A DNA stretch of 64,000 bases, from positions 930,001-994,000 of the forward strand of contig JAVJSV010000011.1 of assembly GCA_040219235.1 (NCBI GenBank). The letters run 5' to 3'. Of the stretch, positions 41,952 to 49,457 are shown in pieces (the first letter of the stretch is position 1; each line of letters begins with the position of its first letter). This DNA comes from Rhodospirillaceae bacterium. GTDB taxonomy: Bacteria; Pseudomonadota; Alphaproteobacteria; Rhodospirillales; Rhodospirillaceae. The translations under genes and the position numbers were made by a program. The notes under the pieces are model-generated. The model made no database searches, was not told the origin of the DNA, and saw only the letters and a program-made list of their open reading frames with translations.

Positions 41952-42884
41952 GTGAATAACACCACTCTGCCAACATTACGCCAGCTTCAATATTTGGTGG
42001 CTGTGTCAGAAACCCGTCATTTTGGGAAGGCGGCTGATATGCTCGATATCACTCAGCCGTCTCTCAGCGTGCAACTGAGGACTCTGGAAGAGACATTGGG
42101 TGTGGAACTGGCGGAACGGGGGCGTGGCGGCGTTGTGATGACGCCAACAGGCCGGGCCGTCTCTGAACTGGCGCAGCGAGTGCTGTTGGATGTGCAGGCG
42201 ATTGTTGATCTTACGGCTGGGGCTCAACATGGGCTCAGTGGCACGATCCGTCTAGGAGTACCGCCGACTGTTGGCCCGTATTTATTGCCGCAGGTGATCA
42301 AGCGCCTGCACAAGACTTACCCGGATTTGCGGTTGTACGTGCGTGAGGAGCCGCCGCGAGATTTATACGCCGCGTTGCTGGCCGGCACCTATGATCTGAT
42401 CGTGACACCTCTGCCGGTGATCTCCAGCGAAGTCGTGGTGGAGCGGTTGTTTCGTGAACCGTTGTATTTTGCCTGTGCCACCGATCATCCACTAGCCACC
42501 CAAAGCGAAATTGACCCGGCGGCGTTGAAAGATGCAGAGGTGCTGGCGCTGGACCCTAAGCATTTGTTGCATGATCAAGTGAGAGATCTCTGTGTTGATC
42601 TTGGTGCTGTGATGTTGCGGGACTTCGAAGGCACCAGCCTTGATACGTTGCGACTGATGGTTGGCAGCGGATTAGGGGTGACTTTTTTACCGGCGCTGTA
42701 TGTCAAAACAGAAATCGGAGCGCGGGGTGAGGTGGCGGTGGCTAAACTTAAAAATAAGCAGATTCATCGTACGATTGGCTTGGTGTGGCGGAAGCATCAT
42801 TCGAATGCCGATGGTTACCGGCAGATTGCAGACATCATACGCCATTCCGTGGCGGCACAGTTTAAAGACACGATCGTTTTATAA
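41952..42884 (+). CDS. OxyR-like LysR-family regulator without the peroxidatic Cys
   Basis: 310 residues: wHTH at 1-65 (TLRQLQYLVAVSETRHFGKAADMLDITQPSLSVQLR) and an OxyR-type effector domain, with TSLDTLRLMVGSGLGVTFLPALYV and RRTIGLVWR-like RTIGLVWRK. In OxyR the reactive Cys199 lies in DGHCLRDQ; here the segment is PKHLLHDQ, so the Cys is Leu, while the resolving-type Cys (RDLC) is kept. Disulfide sensing of H2O2 is therefore unlikely; it may be constitutively active or respond to another signal. An OxyR-type dyad just upstream suggests autoregulation. Confidence 0.88.
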   Translation: MNNTTLPTLRQLQYLVAVSETRHFGKAADMLDITQPSLSVQLRTLEETLGVELAERGRGGVVMTPTGRAVSELAQRVLLDVQAIVDLTAGAQHGLSGTIRLGVPPTVGPYLLPQVIKRLHKTYPDLRLYVREEPPRDLYAALLAGTYDLIVTPLPVISSEVVVERLFREPLYFACATDHPLATQSEIDPAALKDAEVLALDPKHLLHDQVRDLCVDLGAVMLRDFEGTSLDTLRLMVGSGLGVTFLPALYVKTEIGARGEVAVAKLKNKQIHRTIGLVWRKHHSNADGYRQIADIIRHSVAAQFKDTIVL

Positions 42885-43010
42885 GCTGGGTGTTTTATAA
42901 GCTGGGGTTTTAAAACCGGGTGTGAAAAAACCGTTTTGGGCTCTGCTTGGGGGAGAGCAGAGCCCAGTCACGGCCTGATTGGGGACAGGTATCTCAGCGC
43001 TGGGGAGACG

Positions 43011-43181
43011 CTAGGCTGCGGCGAGGACTTCAGGTGGTCCCCGCTCCTGCTCCGCTTTGGCGGCCGGTTTGGTTTTTGTATTGCGGATGGCTTTCCACAT
43101 CAAAGACCGTTCTAGTCGACTTGTCCGTGTGCTTTTAAACGTGTCGCGGCCCGAGAGGTAAGACGCGGCGTGTTTGAACAT
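43011..43181 (-). CDS. Small basic protein with strong ribosome site
   Basis: ATG 43181 is preceded at the right distance by AAAGGAGA, one of the best ribosome sites in the window. The 56-residue product (starts MFKHAASYLSG, Arg/Lys-rich middle, ends EVLAAA) has no TM helix or signal. No family recognised. A longer open frame to 43259 lacks a ribosome site. Small and basic, it could bind nucleic acid; whether it is expressed is unproven. Confidence 0.55.
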   Translation of the reverse strand: MFKHAASYLSGRDTFKSTRTSRLERSLMWKAIRNTKTKPAAKAEQERGPPEVLAAA

Positions 43182-43369
43182 GACAGTCTCCTTTGATCCA
43201 GTTTCCGGCAACTGTTTTTGCGTTGCCGTTGATATGAATTTGGGGTCCGTCCCGCACACTCACAAGTGTCCACGCATGAAATTCGCGCACGTTGCGTTAA
43301 AGCAATCTCGACGTTAGGAGAAAACTATCTTCTGTGATCTTTAGGACAGACCTGCTGCCAGTTTTTACA

Positions 43370-44377
43370 CTAGCTCTGGCCTTTTGCTGCCACAGGAGCG
43401 CGCAGCTCTTTATAGACATTAAAGCTGGAATTGTTTGGTGTGCCCCAACTGTCTGGCTTTGGGGCTGACAAGAATTCTGGGTAGTCCCGCTCCGCTTTTA
43501 CGAGGAAGGCTTTGGGCAGTTGTTCGACGCGGTTGAATTTGTGCATGGAGCAACGGTAGTACAAATGTCCCTCAGTTTGTCCCATCAACATCCAGGGCAG
43601 ATAGGGCGCGAGGCGCATCCAGGTGCCGACATAGGGAATGGAGGTCAGGTCTTGGTTTTCTAAATCCGCCGCGCGGCAATGGCGGTGGAACATTTCTGAA
43701 ATGCGCATCCTCTCGCCAGAGCTTTCCCGGGGCCATTCATCGGGTTGGAGTTCTGATTTGAGTTCCTGGTGAACTTCGAATAGGGCGAGGGCGGAGCCGT
43801 TAAGAATTTCCCAAGGCGGGTTGAACGGTGAACGGACGATTGTGCCTTCCATATCAAACTCGAAAATCGGCGCGATTTCGGCGTTTACGGTCATGTTCTG
43901 AATGGGCAAAACTTCAACACTCTCGTTGTTCAGTGGGTTCTCCCAAACGTCAACAAATTCGCCGGTGTTGATGTCGGAATAGAACGCCAGTTCGCGGTTG
44001 AAGACGCGGTATTTGTTGTCGGGTTGCGGTTCTATGCGCCGCACACCAATGCCGGCCAAGCCGCACAGCGGCGTCACTTTTTTCCAGTCGCCGACCACGT
44101 TGTAAATTGTGCCGGAATAATAGCCGACAGAAACTTTGGAGGAATCCAGATCCCCCTGAAGACGAATGTAAGACCTCAAGTTTTGTGCGGGGTCTGACAG
44201 GTCGATGCTGATTTCGTCGCTGCCTGGCGTCAAACCCGCCTGTGCTTGTCCTGCGCCAAGTGCGGCGCCCATCAAACCGGCGCCCCCGAGACCACCGAGG
44301 CCACCGAGGGTTTTTAACAGGCCGCGCCGGTTGAGGTCAGCGGTGAGCGGTGATGAAATGGGGTAATGGAAATTCAT
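43370..44377 (-). CDS. Tat-exported DUF1838 protein
   Basis: ATG 44377 with AAGGAG upstream gives a 335-residue protein with an NRRGLLKTLGG twin-Arg signal (cleavage near AGQAQA) and the DUF1838 body (DPAQNLRSYIRLQGDL, ELAFYSDINTGEFVDVWENPLN, LAPYLPWMLMGQTEGHLYYRC). It is larger than the DUF1838 protein at 11028-11879 and only distantly similar. It lies 20 bases downstream of an MFS transporter gene on the same strand, so uptake and periplasmic conversion may be linked. Function of the domain is unknown. Confidence 0.85.
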   Translation of the reverse strand: MNFHYPISSPLTADLNRRGLLKTLGGLGGLGGAGLMGAALGAGQAQAGLTPGSDEISIDLSDPAQNLRSYIRLQGDLDSSKVSVGYYSGTIYNVVGDWKKVTPLCGLAGIGVRRIEPQPDNKYRVFNRELAFYSDINTGEFVDVWENPLNNESVEVLPIQNMTVNAEIAPIFEFDMEGTIVRSPFNPPWEILNGSALALFEVHQELKSELQPDEWPRESSGERMRISEMFHRHCRAADLENQDLTSIPYVGTWMRLAPYLPWMLMGQTEGHLYYRCSMHKFNRVEQLPKAFLVKAERDYPEFLSAPKPDSWGTPNNSSFNVYKELRAPVAAKGQS

Positions 44378-44397
44378 AAGAGGCTCCTTTTTAAGGA

Positions 44398-45963
44398 CTA
44401 CGCGGATTGTTTGATTGAGACGTTGGGTGATGAGGCAAAAACGCGGACGCACACGGCGATGCAAAAAAGTGTGGCATTGGCCACGCCCATGAGCACGAAG
44501 GGACCGGCAGGCATCCAGGCGTCGAACAGGTATCCACCGATGGACGCGGCCAGTAAAATGCCGATGGCGCCAAAAAAGCCGAACACGCCGACAACGGCGC
44601 CGCGTCCGTCTTTCGGGGCTTCCTGGCCAATCAAGGCTTGCGCCGCCAAGACCGCGTTAATCTCGCCCATGCCCAGGATGACCGCGGCGCCGTACATAAT
44701 GGGCTGCGTGGGGTCGCCGATGAATCCCAGAGACAAGTAGCCGATGGCGGCGATGGCCATGGCGATGGACAAGGCGGTGACTCGGTCAACGCGATCAATA
44801 ATCACGCCAGCGAATGGGGCCCACAGGACAGCAAACGTCTGCACGACGACAAAGAACAAGATGCCTCTTTCCAATGCCTCTTCGGCGCTGTAGCCGTTGG
44901 CCATTCCCGCTTGCACCAACCACAGAGAGAAGAACGTGCTGACCACAGTCAGATCACCGCGGGAGACGAACGCGGCCACATAGGATAAGGCCACGCGCGG
45001 ATTGCGACCGGCCTTTAACCCCTTGCTCAAAATGTCCGGCAGCGGTTCTTTCTCGGTTTTGGTGGAGGGCGTGCCGCCCTTTAGGCCGATACGAATGATG
45101 ATCGCATTGATCAGGCAGATGGCCGCAAAGGTCCAAAACGTCATGCGCCCGGCCGCGATCTGATCCACGCCGCCTTCCACGAACCATCCGGGCATGAGGC
45201 TCGACGTGCGCAATACAATGACAACGCCAATGCCCTGGAGCAAACCGCAGAGGCCGAGCAGTTTGCCGCGCCAGGCATTTTGCGGATAGTCCGCCGTTAT
45301 GGTGGTGATCATCGCGGTGTTGCAGGCAACGCCGACGGCAAAGATCATGCGATAGGCGGTCAGCTCAGCAATACTCTCGGCGGTGGGATAGAGCATGTAG
45401 CCGATGAAGAGAAAGACGTATCCAGCGGCATAAATCGGTCGCCGGCCAATTTTATCGGCGAGCAAGCCGAGAGGCCCGATCAGCACAATCACCACAAGCT
45501 CATTGAACAGCACCAGCCGTCCAGACAGCGCCCCCTGATTTTCCAGCGGAATGTTGAGGATTGTGTTGAACAGATAGGGTTGGGTTGAACTCAGAAAAAC
45601 CGAACTGGCGATGGTGAAAAACGCGGCATAGAGCAGGGTGTAGACGTTAAGCCTTGAGAAGCCGGGCTCAATCCAGACGGGACCGACTTTAATGCCATCC
45701 CGGTTAGGTTCGGCTGGTGCGGACGACATGGTCAAAACGCTTCCCCACGCTCGTTTTCTGTAAAATTCAGGTGATCCTGTTCTAAGGCTGCGCCTCAGCT
45801 TCGAATAGCGGATTGTCGTCAGCGTTGCAGACCTGTCGTCGATTGCGCGCGGGAGGGCGTGTTTGCTCTTCTTTTCAGGCGGTTTGTCGTCAAACCCGAT
45901 CACGTCCACAGGATTTTCGTGGTTTTTTGGCCTTTTCAGGTCTTTGAATGATGCAGCGGGCAT
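44398..45963 (-). CDS. MFS transporter
   Basis: 521 residues; from about residue 100 on there are 12 TM helices with an MFS signature LGLLADKIGRRPIYAAG between helices 2 and 3 and its partner VIIDRVDRVTALSIA in the second half. Two starts are possible. ATG 45963 has GAGGGGG seven bases upstream but adds a hydrophilic ~78-residue N-terminal tail rich in Lys/Arg. ATG 45729 (MSSAPAEPNRDG) gives the usual family length with a weaker ribosome site. Substrate unknown; it is transcribed with the DUF1838 gene. Confidence 0.87.
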   Translation of the reverse strand: MPAASFKDLKRPKNHENPVDVIGFDDKPPEKKSKHALPRAIDDRSATLTTIRYSKLRRSLRTGSPEFYRKRAWGSVLTMSSAPAEPNRDGIKVGPVWIEPGFSRLNVYTLLYAAFFTIASSVFLSSTQPYLFNTILNIPLENQGALSGRLVLFNELVVIVLIGPLGLLADKIGRRPIYAAGYVFLFIGYMLYPTAESIAELTAYRMIFAVGVACNTAMITTITADYPQNAWRGKLLGLCGLLQGIGVVIVLRTSSLMPGWFVEGGVDQIAAGRMTFWTFAAICLINAIIIRIGLKGGTPSTKTEKEPLPDILSKGLKAGRNPRVALSYVAAFVSRGDLTVVSTFFSLWLVQAGMANGYSAEEALERGILFFVVVQTFAVLWAPFAGVIIDRVDRVTALSIAMAIAAIGYLSLGFIGDPTQPIMYGAAVILGMGEINAVLAAQALIGQEAPKDGRGAVVGVFGFFGAIGILLAASIGGYLFDAWMPAGPFVLMGVANATLFCIAVCVRVFASSPNVSIKQSA

Positions 45964-46017
45964 GCCATAACCCCCTCAAATTTTTACTCGAAACGAGCTT
46001 CAGTTTAGAGAGGCTGC

Positions 46018-47088
46018 ATGGCGCATCAAAAATTGGCTGTTGTTATTTTCAACCTCGGCGGCCCGGACTCCCCTGAGGCTATTCAGCCCTTCCTGTTTAA
46101 CCTGTTTAACGATCCCGCGATCTTGCGTCTTCCTAACCCGATGCGGTGGATCCTGGCAAAGCTGATTTCCTGGCGCCGGGCGCCGACCAGTCGCGAGATT
46201 TATGATCAAGTTGGCGGCAAATCGACACTTTTGCCGGCGACCGAAGAACAGGCCAAAGCGCTTAAAGCTGAAATTCAAGATATGGCGGATGATGTCGAAG
46301 TCTTTGTGTTTATGCGCTACTGGCATCCGATGGTTGAGGAAACCGTATCGAAGATAAAACAGTACAACCCTGACCGTATTTTGATGCTGCCGCTGTATCC
46401 CCAGTTTTCGACAACGACCACGGGCACGTCAGTGCAGGCGTTTCAAAAAGAGGCCGTGCGGCAAGGGCTTTCTGTGCCCCAGGACACACTATGTTGTTAT
46501 CCGCTGCATCATGGTTTTCTTGACGCAACTGTCGCCAACATCGTCACAGCGCTCGACGAAGCGTCTGCCTATGGCACACCACGGCTGTTGCTGTCGGCTC
46601 ATGGTTTGCCGGAGCGCACAATTAACGCCGGTGACCCGTATCAATGGCAGGTCGAGCAGACATCAATGGCGATTGTTGAAGCTTTGGCCAGGCCCGGTCT
46701 GGACTGGGTGACCTGTTATCAGAGCCGGGTTGGTCCGGTGAAGTGGATTTCCCCCCACACGGAAGATGAAGTCGCCCGCGCGGGCGCGGATGGGGTGCCG
46801 GTTGTCATTGCGCCGGTGGCCTTTGTGTCTGAGCATGTTGAAACGCTGGTGGAGTTGGATATCGAATTCCGTGAGATGGCCAAGGACTCCGGTGTGCCGT
46901 TTTTTGCACGCACCCCGGCTGTCGCCGCTGATTGCACTTTCATCAGAGGTCTAGGTGATTTGGTGCGCGGTGCTATGAACTCTGATGATGTTGTTGTTTC
47001 AGATATTGGCAGCCGGCGCTGCCCCATGAAATTTGGAACCTGCCCTAACACCAAGGGCGTCAACGAAGACTTGCGCCCCGAGATTTAA
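46018..47088 (+). CDS. hemH: Ferrochelatase
   Basis: 356 residues with the ferrochelatase core: NLGGPDSPE at the N-terminus, MRYWHPM, FSTTTTGTS, LLLSAHGLPERTINAGDPY (active-site His) and CYQSRVGPVKWISPHTE, APVAFVSEHVETLVELDIE (active-site Glu/His). The C-terminus has CPMKFGTCPNTKG, Cys residues that could take part in a [2Fe-2S] site as in some alphaproteobacterial ferrochelatases. It inserts Fe2+ into protoporphyrin IX, the last step of heme synthesis, which would also supply the H-NOX sensor. No heme-pathway gene adjoins it. Confidence 0.95.
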   Translation: MAHQKLAVVIFNLGGPDSPEAIQPFLFNLFNDPAILRLPNPMRWILAKLISWRRAPTSREIYDQVGGKSTLLPATEEQAKALKAEIQDMADDVEVFVFMRYWHPMVEETVSKIKQYNPDRILMLPLYPQFSTTTTGTSVQAFQKEAVRQGLSVPQDTLCCYPLHHGFLDATVANIVTALDEASAYGTPRLLLSAHGLPERTINAGDPYQWQVEQTSMAIVEALARPGLDWVTCYQSRVGPVKWISPHTEDEVARAGADGVPVVIAPVAFVSEHVETLVELDIEFREMAKDSGVPFFARTPAVAADCTFIRGLGDLVRGAMNSDDVVVSDIGSRRCPMKFGTCPNTKGVNEDLRPEI

Positions 47089-47179
47089 AACATATATTTA
47101 AAACTCATATCGACTCAAAAATACTTTATCCCGTGGCACTTCCCGCTTCGAGAGAAGTTTTACATAGGTAATATTTCTG

Positions 47180-48055
47180 ATGGCATCTGCAACTGCGCTC
47201 AAACATCCCGCAAGATCAGCAGCCAGTATTTTAGAGATCAAACCGATGACCGGCGCGCTGGGCGCAGAAGTGCGAGGTATCGATTTTAGTGCGCCACTGA
47301 GTGATCAAGAAATTGATGCGGTTGAGGCGGCGCTGTCTGAACATCTGGTTTTGTATTTTCCGGATCAGGACTTAGAGCCGGACCATTTGAAAGTGATGGC
47401 GGGCTATTTCGGCGAACTCGAGAAGGAACGTTTTATTCCACCGCTTGAGGGGTATCCCGGGGTTCATGTGCTGAAGGGCATCAGCAAAAGCAAGCTGACC
47501 ACGCAAAATTTAATTTGGCACGTTGATCATAGCTATAAACCTGAGCCCAGTTTTGGGGGCGTCCTCTACGCTGTTGATGTGCCAACGTCCGGCGGCGATA
47601 CCATGTTCTCCAGCATGTACAGGGCCTATGACGCGTTGTCCGAGCCCATGAAGCACTACTTAGAGGGGCTTGTGGCGGTGCATGATGTTGTGGCCTATGG
47701 CTTGCGCTCGGGTCTGTTTGAGACAGAGGATACGCGTCAGGCAATTCTCAGAATGCCGCTGCCCACTGAGCATCCGCTGGTTTGTACGCACCCGGATACG
47801 GGCCGCAAAATGCTTTACGTCAACGAAGCCTGGACCACAAAGATTAAGGATCTTAGTCCGCTTGAAAGTAAGTCGATCCTGGCGTTCTTGTTTGAACACG
47901 CGACCCAGCAAGAGTTCCAGTGTCGGGTGAGGTGGCAAAACAAAGGTCTACTGTTGTGGGATAATAAAGCGGTCCAGCACCGTGGTGTGCCCGACTATGA
48001 AGGCCCACGCCTAATGCACCGGGTTGCCATTCAAGGCACGTGGAAGCCCTCGTAA
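47180..48055 (+). CDS. TauD/TfdA-family Fe(II)/2-oxoglutarate dioxygenase
   Basis: 291 residues with the facial triad HxD in NLIWHVDHS and the distal His in KAVQHRGVPDY, plus the 2-oxoglutarate-binding Arg in PRLMHRVAIQG; fold start ALGAEVRGIDFSAPLSDQEID. These enzymes hydroxylate sulfonates, aryloxyalkanoates or other acids, with release of sulfite or phenol in the known cases. It follows hemH by 91 bases, but a common transcript is not obvious. The substrate is unknown. Confidence 0.93.
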   Translation: MASATALKHPARSAASILEIKPMTGALGAEVRGIDFSAPLSDQEIDAVEAALSEHLVLYFPDQDLEPDHLKVMAGYFGELEKERFIPPLEGYPGVHVLKGISKSKLTTQNLIWHVDHSYKPEPSFGGVLYAVDVPTSGGDTMFSSMYRAYDALSEPMKHYLEGLVAVHDVVAYGLRSGLFETEDTRQAILRMPLPTEHPLVCTHPDTGRKMLYVNEAWTTKIKDLSPLESKSILAFLFEHATQQEFQCRVRWQNKGLLLWDNKAVQHRGVPDYEGPRLMHRVAIQGTWKPS

Positions 48056-48105
48056 AGGCGCCAGTTTCAGATTGACGAACCACAGCTGCTTTCTTGTTAT
48101 TTCAG

Positions 48106-48552
48106 TTAATGAATCATGTAGCGCACGCAGGTGGGGCCGGAGCGCGGGGCTCTGAGCTGATCGGTGAGGGAGAGCTCTTCAAGCTTCCACGCTCTGTCCG
48201 GCAAAAAGAGTCCGGCGCGGGCAAGACCCATCGCGGCGGATTCTGCGTGAGATAATGCAATCCGAACGGCGGCTCCTGGTAGCAAGTGGGTGAGAACATC
48301 AAAGGCTTCGAGCGTATGGCCGCGTTGTAAAGCGGCTAAGGCATGGAGCAGGCGTTTTTCATCATCGCTGATGTTTGGACAGGTGGGGGCATGAACGGCC
48401 ACTTTTTGTGACGCGGTTGTGCCGACGATCGCTAAGAAAGTGGCAAACGCGTTTGATGCGTCTGGACAGCCTGCTTCGTCTAACCCGGCATCGAAACGCT
48501 GCGCTGGCGTCATCGGCCGGTTGATGCCCAGACCCATGTTCGGATGGTCCAT
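48106..48552 (-). CDS. Protein of unknown function
   Basis: 148 residues without TM helix or signal; mixed helix with three spaced Cys (EAGCPDA, APTCPN, PTCVRYM) and a late conserved-looking RAPRSGPTCVRYMI end. No family recognised. The start is uncertain: ATG 48552 has no strong ribosome site and overlaps, in another frame, a 46-codon ORF beginning at 48650. The two may be one gene with a frameshift. The Fur-like palindrome at 48696-48710 lies upstream, so iron control is possible. Confidence 0.6.
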   Translation of the reverse strand: MDHPNMGLGINRPMTPAQRFDAGLDEAGCPDASNAFATFLAIVGTTASQKVAVHAPTCPNISDDEKRLLHALAALQRGHTLEAFDVLTHLLPGAAVRIALSHAESAAMGLARAGLFLPDRAWKLEELSLTDQLRAPRSGPTCVRYMIH

Positions 48553-48650
48553 AAGGCAATCATTTCTGATGTCTTCAGGTCTGAGGTCCGCTGTTTGTCC
48601 GCCAGTGTGCCGAATTGAACCTGCGAGATGTTTTTATCTGTTTGCATCAT
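48510..48650 (-). CDS. Short upstream ORF, possibly the displaced N-terminus of the next gene
   Basis: From ATG 48650 (GGAAG upstream) 46 codons encode a protein starting MMQTDKNISQVQFGTLADKQ. It runs out of frame into the downstream gene and stops at 48510. A one-base shift near 48577 would join it to the frame reading RPEDIRNDC before the ATG at 48552. It is either a coupled leader peptide or the true N-terminus separated by a frameshift. Confidence 0.35.
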   Translation of the reverse strand: MMQTDKNISQVQFGTLADKQRTSDLKTSEMIALWTIRTWVWASTGR

Positions 48651-48695
48651 CACTTTGCTTCCATCTACTTACCGCTAAAGAGAAGTAGATGTTAT

Positions 48696-48710
48696 TGATA
48701 ATTATTATCA
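48696..48710. promoter_or_regulatory. Fur-box-like 7-1-7 palindrome
   Basis: TGATAAT-T-ATTATCA is a perfect 15-bp dyad identical to the 7-1-7 Fur consensus. It sits between the divergent unknown gene (48552 or 48650) and the DUF454 gene (48950), in an AT-rich stretch continuing to 48730. Iron-responsive repression of one or both genes is inferred. Confidence 0.6.
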
Positions 48711-48949
48711 TTGCAAATGATTATTAATAAGGGTACATATTCATTTATCAGCTTGATGCCATTCAAAGATTGGCTGACTCCTGTGTGATTCCAGCTCCCT
48801 CCCCTATGGAGTCACGCCTAGGTCGGGAGAGGGCTTCGGTCCTCTCCCGCAGTCTTGACCTCTGGATCGAGGCACCGGAAAATCTGCTCATCCTTGCCCC
48901 CATGCGTGCGCTTGGTCTAAAAGGCAGTCTCAGGCGTAAAGAGAGCTCA

Positions 48950-49453
48950 ATGTCAGACGCAAAACCAGATCATCAGGCCCTAGATCATGAGGCTAAAGCC
49001 CGCGCGGCAGGATGGGACGGCGCACCGCCGCCGCCCTTGTCGCATTCGAGTCTGTGTCCGGTGTTCTTGGCAGTCGGCTGGCTCTGCGTTGGATTAGGGT
49101 TTGTCGGCGCGTTTCTGCCGGGTTTGCCGACAACGGTTTTCCTGATCATTGCCTTGTGGGCGTTTTCTAAAAGCTCTGACCGGTTACGATGGTGGCTGTG
49201 GACGCATCCAAAATTTGGCGCGACCCTACGCGCTTGGCATATGCATAGGGTGATTCCTCCACCGGCAAAAACCGCAGCCGTGGTGATGATGATGATCAGT
49301 GTTGCGATTGTCGCTGTCACGGCATCAACCTGGGTGGCGCCGACCATCTTAGCTGTGGTGTTGGCCCCGATTGCGACGTGGATCGTAACGCGGCGGAGTG
49401 CACTGCCACTGGCTTTACCTGACTCCCATGCGACTGAGTCTGCTGACGCTTAA
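48950..49453 (+). CDS. DUF454 (YbaN-like) inner-membrane protein
   Basis: ATG 48950 (GAGAG upstream) gives about 167 residues; a longer frame to 48770 has no ribosome site. The DUF454 signature is clear: FLPGLPTTVFLIIALWAFSKSSDRLRWWLWTHPKFG followed by WHMHRVIPPPAKTAA, with three TM helices. Function not established; several homologues lie near iron or heme genes, which fits the Fur-like palindrome upstream. Confidence 0.85.
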   Translation: MSDAKPDHQALDHEAKARAAGWDGAPPPPLSHSSLCPVFLAVGWLCVGLGFVGAFLPGLPTTVFLIIALWAFSKSSDRLRWWLWTHPKFGATLRAWHMHRVIPPPAKTAAVVMMMISVAIVAVTASTWVAPTILAVVLAPIATWIVTRRSALPLALPDSHATESADA

Positions 49454-49457
49454 GGCG

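Noticed and set aside
42938-42965. GGGCTCTGC/GCAGAGCCC hairpin after the OxyR-like gene
   Set aside because: A good 9-bp stem but no T-run on either side within range; not counted as a terminator.
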